DNA of 64,000 bases from CADEDV01 sp964437415. Its GTDB lineage: Bacteria > Bacteroidota > Bacteroidia > Chitinophagales > Chitinophagaceae. The first letter of the stretch is position 1. Every line of letters begins with the position of its first letter. Both the position numbers and the translations under genes were made by a program. Below, one piece after another: positions 57,610-64,000 of this stretch. The notes below the pieces were generated by a model. That model ran no database searches and was not told the origin of the DNA. It was given only the letters and a program-made list of their open reading frames with translations. Location: positions 186,001 through 250,000 of the forward strand of contig CAYTGN010000001.1 in assembly GCA_964437415.1 (NCBI GenBank). The letters are read 5' to 3'.

Positions 57610-60600
57610 ATGGAATATAAGTTCAGGGATATTGAAAAGAAATGGCAGCAACGCTGGAAGGATAGTGGTATTTATAAAGTGAGCAATCCTTCGCCAGGCC
57701 CAGGACAAGCTGATAAACCGAAATACTATGTGCTCGACATGTTTCCCTATCCCAGTGGCGCAGGTTTGCATGTGGGCCATCCCCTGGGTTATATCGCTTC
57801 GGACATTTACAGCCGCTACAAAAGACTGAAAGGCTACAATGTGCTGCACCCGATGGGCTATGATGCGTTTGGTCTGCCTGCCGAGCAGTATGCAATTGAT
57901 CACGGCATTCATCCTGCCGTTTCCACATCGAATAATATCAAAAACTTCCGTCAACAGTTAGATAATATCGGTTTTTGCTACGACTGGGACCGTGAAGTGC
58001 AGACCTGCGACCCGAAATATTACAAATGGACACAATGGATATTCCTGCAACTGTTCAATTCATTTTACAACCGGATTACGAACAAAGCAGAACCCATTGC
58101 CAATCTTATCGCATCATTTGAACAGGAAGGCAGTTCGGCTCACGGCTCACGGCTCACGACTCCCGATTTTTCCGCTGAGGAATGGAAAAGCTTTGATGAA
58201 AAAACACAGCAGGATATTTTAATGAACTATCGCCTGGCCTATTGTGGTTATGGTGAAGTGAACTGGTGCGAAGCATTGGGAACTGTTTTGGCAAATGATG
58301 AAGTGATTAATGGTGTAAGTGAAAGAGGGGGCTACCCTGTAGTTAAAAAGAAATTGCGCCAATGGTATTTACGAATCACCGAATATGCTGATCGTTTGCT
58401 CGAAGGCCTCGACCGTGTGGACTTCAGCGAAGCGATGAAAGATATGCAGACGAACTGGATAGGGAAATCTTCAGGCGCAGAGATTGATTTTAGGATTCAA
58501 ATCGGTGCGACGGAAAGAGCCGAAGTAAGTAAGTCAATTAAGTCTGATGATCCTTCAATTGAAATAGTAGAGGTAACTATTACTGAAACAGTTGGTGAAA
58601 GCGTTGAATCTCTTAGAGTTTACACCACGAGGCCTGATACGATCTTCGGTGTTGACTTCATGGTCATCGCACCGGAGCATGAATTAGTGGAGCAAATAAC
58701 AACGGATGAGTACAAAACTGCCGTTGATGAATACATCGCTTATGTAAAAAGCCGCAGCGAAAGAGAACGCATGGCGGAAAAAAAGATCAGCGGGGTGTTC
58801 ACCGGGGCTTATGCTATCAATCCTTTCAATGGCCGGGAAATTCCCATCTGGATCAGTGAGTATGTGCTGGCGGGTTATGGCACCGGCGCCATCATGGCTG
58901 TGCCCTGCGGCGACCAGCGGGATTTTTTATTTGCAAAACATTTCAATATTCCCATCACCAATATCATCGGCAGCCATTACAATGGTGAAGAGGCCAATCC
59001 CACTAAGGATGCCATTTTGGAAAACAGCGATTTCCTGAATGGAATGCTGATGAAAGATGCAATTGAAGTGGTGATAAAGAAGATTGAGGAGTCAGGAATT
59101 GGTGTAAGAAAAGTGAATTACAAAATGCGGGATGCCGCATTCAGCCGCCAGCGCTATTGGGGCGAACCCTTCCCGATTGTTTGGAAAAACGGTATTGCTT
59201 ATCCATTGGATGAAAGTGAATTGCCATTGACGTTACCGGAGGTAAAAAGTTATAGTCCCGGTCCGGATGGTGAAGGACCTCTTGCCAACATTACAAACTG
59301 GGTCAACCAGTTTGAGTACGGGAACCCCCCTGCGGGGGGCAGGGGGGCTTTGGAGACGAATACAATGCCGGGCTACGCCGGTTCTTCATGGTATTTTCTC
59401 CGCTATATGGACCCGCACAACGATAAGGAATTTTGCAGCCGCCAGGCATCAGATTACTGGGGGCAGGTTGATCTGTACATCGGCGGCACCGAACATGCCG
59501 TGGGTCATTTGTTATACAGCCGCATGTGGACAAAAGTGTTGTATGATCTAGGTTTGATTGGCCATGATGAACCCTATAAAAAATTGGTGAACCAAGGGAT
59601 GATACAAGGGATTAGCGCCTTAGCGAAAAGAGTTATCTCTAATAAAGAAGGTGTCAACCATTTTTTTATAATACCCAACGAAACCATCAAATCGGAAACT
59701 GGCCATACTTTGATTCAGCATTATATTCCCATTAGCTATGTTGAATATAAGGACAACAAGCTAATTATTACAAAAGAGAAGTTTGAACAATTAAAGAAGG
59801 ATTCACCTCATTATAGTAATTGGGATTTTGGAACTATAGAAAATGTAAAGGAGTCTCTTGATTTAGATTTTGATTTAATTGATAAGGAGAGCTTGATCAA
59901 CAATTTGAAGGATGGTTATGTAACACTTGAACCAGTTGTTGAAAAAATGTCAAAATCGAAATATAACGTTGTTAATCCTGATGATGTTGTTGCTAAATAC
60001 GGCGCTGACACCTTCCGCATGTATGAAATGTTTCTCGGCCCGGTGGAAATGAGCAAACCCTGGGACACCAAGGGGATTGAAGGAGTGCATCGTTTCCTGA
60101 AAAAATTCTGGCGGTTATTTGCTGATGAAACAAAAGGGTTGATTGTTACAGATGATGAACCTACGGCTGCAGAACTGAAAGTATTGCACAATGCCATTAA
60201 AAAGATCGAGAACGATACGGAAAGGTTCAGTTTCAACACCGGGGTCAGCAGCTTTATGATCGCCACCAACGAACTCACCGATCTGAAATGCCATAAAAGA
60301 AAAATTCTGGAGCCGCTGCTCGTTTTATTAGCACCTTACGCACCTCACATAGCTGAAGAACTTTACCAGCAATTGAAGTCTTCGGAAGCCCCTCCTGTGG
60401 AGGGGTTTGGGGAGGCTTCCATACTCAACGCCAGCTACCCCGTCTTTGAAGAAAAATATGTCAAAGAATCTTCCAAAGCCTATCCCGTTGCCATCAACGG
60501 CAAAACAAGAACAGAACTCACTCTTGCCCTGGATGCCACCCAGCAGCAGGTGGAAGAACTGGTGCTGGCTGATGAAGTGGTAACGAAATGGCTAGATGGG

Positions 60601-60657
60601 AAAACCCCAAAGAAGATTATCTATGTGAAGAACAAGATGATCAATGTCGTGGTATAA
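57610..60657 (+). CDS. leuS: Leucyl-tRNA synthetase, with in-frame repeat insertions
   Basis: 1015 residues, longer than usual Bacteroidota LeuS (about 930). HIGH-type motif PYPSGAGLHVGHPLGY (~residue 47) and KMSKS in VEKMSKSKYNVVNPDD (~780) are intact, as are the editing domain (TTRPDTIFGVDF) and ETNTMPGYAGSSWYFLRYMD. Three low-complexity insertions read in frame: GSSAHGSRLTTPD (~174-186), NPPAGGRGAL (~572-581) and SEAPPVEGFGEAS (~925-937). Segments ~295-335 and ~660-795 are AT-rich and diverge from other LeuS. It charges leucine to tRNA-Leu and is surely essential. Confidence 0.95.
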   Translation: MEYKFRDIEKKWQQRWKDSGIYKVSNPSPGPGQADKPKYYVLDMFPYPSGAGLHVGHPLGYIASDIYSRYKRLKGYNVLHPMGYDAFGLPAEQYAIDHGIHPAVSTSNNIKNFRQQLDNIGFCYDWDREVQTCDPKYYKWTQWIFLQLFNSFYNRITNKAEPIANLIASFEQEGSSAHGSRLTTPDFSAEEWKSFDEKTQQDILMNYRLAYCGYGEVNWCEALGTVLANDEVINGVSERGGYPVVKKKLRQWYLRITEYADRLLEGLDRVDFSEAMKDMQTNWIGKSSGAEIDFRIQIGATERAEVSKSIKSDDPSIEIVEVTITETVGESVESLRVYTTRPDTIFGVDFMVIAPEHELVEQITTDEYKTAVDEYIAYVKSRSERERMAEKKISGVFTGAYAINPFNGREIPIWISEYVLAGYGTGAIMAVPCGDQRDFLFAKHFNIPITNIIGSHYNGEEANPTKDAILENSDFLNGMLMKDAIEVVIKKIEESGIGVRKVNYKMRDAAFSRQRYWGEPFPIVWKNGIAYPLDESELPLTLPEVKSYSPGPDGEGPLANITNWVNQFEYGNPPAGGRGALETNTMPGYAGSSWYFLRYMDPHNDKEFCSRQASDYWGQVDLYIGGTEHAVGHLLYSRMWTKVLYDLGLIGHDEPYKKLVNQGMIQGISALAKRVISNKEGVNHFFIIPNETIKSETGHTLIQHYIPISYVEYKDNKLIITKEKFEQLKKDSPHYSNWDFGTIENVKESLDLDFDLIDKESLINNLKDGYVTLEPVVEKMSKSKYNVVNPDDVVAKYGADTFRMYEMFLGPVEMSKPWDTKGIEGVHRFLKKFWRLFADETKGLIVTDDEPTAAELKVLHNAIKKIENDTERFSFNTGVSSFMIATNELTDLKCHKRKILEPLLVLLAPYAPHIAEELYQQLKSSEAPPVEGFGEASILNASYPVFEEKYVKESSKAYPVAINGKTRTELTLALDATQQQVEELVLADEVVTKWLDGKTPKKIIYVKNKMINVVV
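58137..58162 (+). repeat. Tandem GGCTCAC heptamers inside leuS
   Basis: Three exact GGCTCAC units (58137-58157) and a partial fourth. They are read in frame as part of the segment SSAHGSRLTT in leuS. The unit is also typical, from memory, of intergenic repeats in Chitinophagaceae; not checked. Confidence 0.65.
59325..59349 (+). repeat. GC-rich palindromic insert inside leuS (site 2)
   Basis: CCCCCC (59325-59330) / GGGGGG (59334-59339) and a further GGGGGG (59342-59347), within a GC-only stretch. Translated in frame as NPPAGGRGAL, immediately before the conserved ETNTMPG motif. Confidence 0.6.
60384..60420 (+). repeat. GC-rich palindromic insert inside leuS (site 3)
   Basis: Outer arms GGAAGCC (60384-60390) / GGCTTCC (60414-60420) around CCCTCC ... 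GGAGGG. Translated in frame as SEAPPVEGFGEAS. The sequence CCCCTCC..GGAGGGG resembles, from memory, a repeat found between genes in many Bacteroidota. Confidence 0.65.
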
Positions 60658-60663
60658 AATGTC

Positions 60664-60712
60664 TTAGCCACAGAAACACTGAAATAATTACTCAGTGTTT
60701 CTGCGTTTCAGT
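60664..60712. repeat. Inverted repeat between leuS and the S41 protease
   Basis: CAGAAACACTGA (60671-60682) / TCAGTGTTTCTG (60692-60703), a perfect 12-bp inverted repeat with a 9-nt loop. Not followed by a T-run; more like a palindromic repeat than a terminator. Confidence 0.6.
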
Positions 60713-60797
60713 GGGATTCTCTCTAAAAGATAAATTTTACAAACGGTATTACTCCAAAGGCAATTGGTCGTACTTTCAGCGACCAAAATTTCTTTTC

Positions 60798-63700
60798 ATG
60801 AAAAAAATGTTATCGGCAGCGCTGTTGTTTATCAGCGTTCAGTTTGCTGCAAAAGGTCAACAAGCTCATTTTTTGTCCAACCCCTGCCTGACACCTGACG
60901 GGCAAACAGTCATCTTCAGTTTTGAAGGTGATCTCTGGAAAGCCAATGTAAAAGACGGGCAGGCCAGCCGCCTCACGGCGATGGATGGCTATGAAACCAA
61001 TCCCCGTGTTTCACCCGATGGCAAGTGGATCGCCTTTACGGGAAGACAATACAACAATGCCGATGTGTTTGTGATGCCGGTAAACGGTGGCGAAGTGAAA
61101 CAGATCACTTATCACAGCGGCAACGATGATGTGAATAGCTGGAGCTGGGATTCCAGGCATATTTATTTCAGCAGCAGCCGTATGGGACAGATCTCCGGTT
61201 TCAAAGTGTCAGCCGCTGGCGGCACACCCCTGAGAGTCTTTGGCAATTATTTCTTTTTATATGATCACTACCTGTTTGAGCATCCCTCCAGTGGTGAGAT
61301 ATTTTTTAACGATACCTGGGAAAGCAGCAACCAGGTGCAGCGCAAACGCTACAAGGGGCCATTCAATCCCGATATCCAGTCGTATAACCCCAAAACAAAG
61401 CAGCATAAGAAATACACAACCTGGGAAGGAAAGGATTTTGCGGCAACCATTGATAAAAGTGGCAATATCTATTTCATTTCTGACGAGGCCAATGGGGAAT
61501 ACAATCTCTATACCATTGACAACGGGAAGAAAAAAGCACTGACAAAATTTTCTTCTTCCATTAAATCGCCGGTAGTGAATGCCAATGGCGGCAAAGTGGT
61601 CTTTGAAAAGGACTACCAGTTATGGTTGTATGATGTGAAAACGGATAAGGAAGAGAAACTGAATATCTCCATCATTCGCAATAATGTATTGCCAAAGGAC
61701 AAGGATTTTGAGGTGCGGGGCAATATCAGCTACTTCGATGTGTCGCCGGATGGGAAGAAACTGGCTTTAGTGTCAAGAGGTGAGTTGTTTGTGAGTGATA
61801 TTGAAGGCAAATTCATCCAGCAGGTGAAAAGAGGATCTGCGGAGAGAGTGAAGGAAGTGAAATGGACGGCAGATAACAAAACCCTGTTGCTGAGCCAGAC
61901 ATTGGATGGGTATAGCAACTGGTACACAATTGCCGCCGACGGAAGCGCTGCATTGAAACAACTGACCAGCGACAAGCGGAATAACCGTTCCATTGTTTTA
62001 AATAAAAAGAGAACACAGGCTGTGTATCTCAGCGGCCGGGATGAAGTGCGGCTGATGGACCTGAAAACGATGCAAAGTAAAACCATTGTGAAAGACGAGA
62101 TATGGGGTTTCCAGAATAGCGATCCTTCTTTTTCACCGAATGATGAGTATGTATTATTCACCGCTTACCGGAGTTTTGAGCAGGATGTATTTGTTTATAA
62201 CATCAAAGAAAATAAAACCATCAATCTCACCAACACAGGCATTACAGAAACCGGCCCGCAATGGTCAGGTGACGGCAAGTATATTTTCTTTACTTCACAA
62301 CGGTTGAAAGCTGCATATCCTTTTGGTATGCCCAACGCCAAAGTGTATCGCCTGCCGCTGGAGAAAATTGACGAACCCTACCGGATGGATAAGTTCAATG
62401 AACTGTTTAAGGAAGAAAAAAAAGATACAGCCAAAAAGACCGATGCTACTCCCAAAACAGATAGTGATATAAAACCTATCACTATGGATATGGAGCGGAT
62501 CATGGAAAGGTTGGAACAGGTGAGTCCGGCATTGGGCACACAGTTTCTGCAATACGTTTATCAGAAAGGTGAAAAGACATCTGTACTTTATACCAGCAAC
62601 CATGGCGAAGGCCGCAATGCGCTTTGGAAAACAGTGATAGAACCTTTTGAACAGAACAAAACGGAAAAAATTGCCGGAACAGATGGCAGTTTTGGTTTCA
62701 GGATTGTGGAAGTGAGTGATAAATTCTTTGTTCTTTCCAACGGGAATATCAGCAAGCTGAACCTGGATGGCAACAAAATTGATCCTGTCAGCATCAGTTT
62801 CACCTTCCGCCGCAACCTGTCGGATGAATTCAGCCAGATGTTTTATGAAGCATGGGCGCAGATGGAGGAGAATTATTATGATGAAAAATTTCATGGCGTC
62901 AACTGGAAGAAGATAAAAGATTATTACCAGCAATTCCTGTCGCATTTCAACAGCCGGGCCGACATCAGAACACTGCTGAATGACATGCTGGGTGAACTAA
63001 ACTCTTCTCACCAGGGCTTTAATACGTTTGGTGATGAAGAAGCTATACCGCTGACCAACCGTACGATGGAAACGGGCATCATCTTCGAGGATAATGATCC
63101 CTATAAAGTGAAGTATGTGGTAAAACGGTCTGCTGCCGATAGGAAGGGCATTGATGTAAAGCCGGGGGATGTGCTGCTGAAAGTGAATGGCGAAACAGTA
63201 GAAAAAAACAGGGATCGCAGTTACTACTTCTCCAAACCTTCATTGGACAGGGAATTAAAGCTCACTTTCAGCCGCGGCGGGCAAAACTTGGATGTAAAGA
63301 TTCATCCGCAGGCCAGCCTTTTCAGCAACTTGTATGATGAGTGGATAGATGATAACCAGAAAAGAGTGGATGAGAAGAGTAAAGGCAGGATTGCTTATGG
63401 TTATATGAAGAATATGGGCCAGTTTGAACTGGATCAGTTCATCATTGATATGACACAGGAGCTAAACAATAAAGATGCGCTGATATTTGACCTTCGTTAT
63501 AACACGGGAGGCAATGTGCATGATGAAGTGCTGAAATTCCTTTCACAAAAAACTTACCTGAAATGGAAATACAGGGAAGGAAAGCTGACAACGCAGCCCA
63601 ACTTTTCACCCAGTGACAAGCCGATCGTTTTGCTGATCAATGAACAGTCACTCAGTGATGCAGAGATGACCTCTGAAGGTTTCAAGGCTTTGAAACTGGG

Positions 63701-63938
63701 AAAGATCATTGGCAATGAAACGTACCGCTGGATCATTTTCACCAGCGGCGTGGGCCTTGTAGATGGTTCAGGTGTTCGTATGCCGGGTTGGGGTTGTTAT
63801 TCACTGGATGGAAAAGACCTGGAGATGAGTGGTGTGCAGCCGGATATTACGGTAATCAATACGTTTGAAGACAAGATCAACGGCCGTGATCCGCAGGTTG
63901 ACAGGGCCGTGGAAGAGATAATGAAACAGTTGAAATAG
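60798..63938 (+). CDS. Tricorn-like S41 family protease
   Basis: 1046 residues from the ATG at 60798; 70 upstream codons lie in the repeat and leader and were rejected. Signal peptide MKKMLSAALLFISVQFAAKG. N-terminal beta-propeller with TolB/PD40 repeats (NPRVSPDGKWIAFTGRQ; WTADNKTLLLSQTLDG; WSGDGKYIFFTSQR), a helical core domain (~690-800), a PDZ domain (~840-920) and the S41 catalytic domain with Ser in NEQSLSDAEMTSEGF (~955). It is a periplasmic, C-terminal-processing-type peptidase related to archaeal tricorn. Confidence 0.92.
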   Translation: MKKMLSAALLFISVQFAAKGQQAHFLSNPCLTPDGQTVIFSFEGDLWKANVKDGQASRLTAMDGYETNPRVSPDGKWIAFTGRQYNNADVFVMPVNGGEVKQITYHSGNDDVNSWSWDSRHIYFSSSRMGQISGFKVSAAGGTPLRVFGNYFFLYDHYLFEHPSSGEIFFNDTWESSNQVQRKRYKGPFNPDIQSYNPKTKQHKKYTTWEGKDFAATIDKSGNIYFISDEANGEYNLYTIDNGKKKALTKFSSSIKSPVVNANGGKVVFEKDYQLWLYDVKTDKEEKLNISIIRNNVLPKDKDFEVRGNISYFDVSPDGKKLALVSRGELFVSDIEGKFIQQVKRGSAERVKEVKWTADNKTLLLSQTLDGYSNWYTIAADGSAALKQLTSDKRNNRSIVLNKKRTQAVYLSGRDEVRLMDLKTMQSKTIVKDEIWGFQNSDPSFSPNDEYVLFTAYRSFEQDVFVYNIKENKTINLTNTGITETGPQWSGDGKYIFFTSQRLKAAYPFGMPNAKVYRLPLEKIDEPYRMDKFNELFKEEKKDTAKKTDATPKTDSDIKPITMDMERIMERLEQVSPALGTQFLQYVYQKGEKTSVLYTSNHGEGRNALWKTVIEPFEQNKTEKIAGTDGSFGFRIVEVSDKFFVLSNGNISKLNLDGNKIDPVSISFTFRRNLSDEFSQMFYEAWAQMEENYYDEKFHGVNWKKIKDYYQQFLSHFNSRADIRTLLNDMLGELNSSHQGFNTFGDEEAIPLTNRTMETGIIFEDNDPYKVKYVVKRSAADRKGIDVKPGDVLLKVNGETVEKNRDRSYYFSKPSLDRELKLTFSRGGQNLDVKIHPQASLFSNLYDEWIDDNQKRVDEKSKGRIAYGYMKNMGQFELDQFIIDMTQELNNKDALIFDLRYNTGGNVHDEVLKFLSQKTYLKWKYREGKLTTQPNFSPSDKPIVLLINEQSLSDAEMTSEGFKALKLGKIIGNETYRWIIFTSGVGLVDGSGVRMPGWGCYSLDGKDLEMSGVQPDITVINTFEDKINGRDPQVDRAVEEIMKQLK

Positions 63939-63945
63939 TTCACAT

Positions 63946-63982
63946 AAAAAACGGGATGGTTTTTAGCCATCCCGTTTTTCTT
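63946..63982. terminator. Terminator after the S41 protease
   Basis: AAAAACGGGATGG (63947-63959) pairs with CCATCCCGTTTTT (63967-63979), loop TTTTTAG, with T-runs on both strands. Confidence 0.9.
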
Positions 63983-64000
63983 TTTATCTCATTTAATTAG

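Noticed and set aside
60588..60797. Longer N-terminus for the S41 protease
   Set aside because: It runs through the end of leuS and the inverted repeat and would place the signal peptide internally; the ATG at 60798 gives a normal signal peptide.
1..64000. CRISPR array, tRNA, rRNA, insertion sequence or prophage
   Set aside because: No regularly spaced direct repeats, no tRNA-like or rRNA-like blocks and no transposase or phage structural gene were recognised.

Overview
The window comes from a member of the Bacteroidota, most likely class Chitinophagia (Chitinophagaceae-like). The reasons are four. Three proteins end in type IX secretion (T9SS) type A sorting domains. Genes are preceded by TAnnTTTG -7 boxes and almost always lack Shine-Dalgarno sites. 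The ftsX / DUF3098 / uppP cluster is typical of the phylum. Lipoprotein and outer-membrane-barrel styles also fit. I see no rRNA, tRNA, CRISPR array, transposase or prophage. Family names are from pattern recognition, without searches.

Layout, left to right. 1-7.0 kb (minus strand): the 5' part of an acyl-CoA synthetase, a secreted TPR protein, DUF1015 and serC (serine/PLP metabolism) flanking a small barrel protein, a zinc phospholipase C-like protein and a DUF502 membrane protein. 7.2-14.2 kb (plus): a complete TetR / TolC / adaptor / RND tripartite efflux operon with a candidate TetR operator built into its promoter. 14.4-20.9 kb: an accessory region with a type III restriction-modification pair (mod-res, minus), a 700-bp gene-poor gap, and a two-gene plus-strand unit (2TM-coiled coil-GAF-like protein plus a 75-residue protein) that I cannot assign. 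20.9-31.9 kb: M16 peptidase, lipoprotein NodB deacetylase, an orphan KorA, a secreted RidA-like protein lacking the usual Arg, a lipoprotein, an HD domain fused to a Pycsar-type membrane effector with no cyclase beside it, an SdiA-regulated-type lipoprotein and a secreted metallophosphoesterase.

32-48 kb: a secreted protein joining a kinase-like region (DRH ... DRD) to a BamA-like barrel, an ABC-2 exporter with a LolA-like protein, and three large T9SS cargo proteins (PKD sugar dehydrogenase, GEVED-domain protein, BNR-propeller protein), the last two lying between pdxA and rsmA. 48-64 kb: housekeeping genes, namely rsmA, a 2-hydroxyacid dehydrogenase, greA (with an unusual leader), HIT, ruvC, a flippase-like protein, an MBL hydrolase, an MFS permease, uppP, DUF3098, ftsX, leuS and a tricorn-like S41 protease.

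The observations I rate highest are: the HD-Pycsar effector fusion without a cyclase; GC-rich palindromic or tandem repeats read in frame inside leuS, with AT-rich patches in the same gene; the unassigned GAF/75-aa unit beside the type III R-M; the kinase-like/BamA protein divergent from a phosphoesterase; and a terminator-like hairpin plus a strong Shine-Dalgarno in the greA leader.
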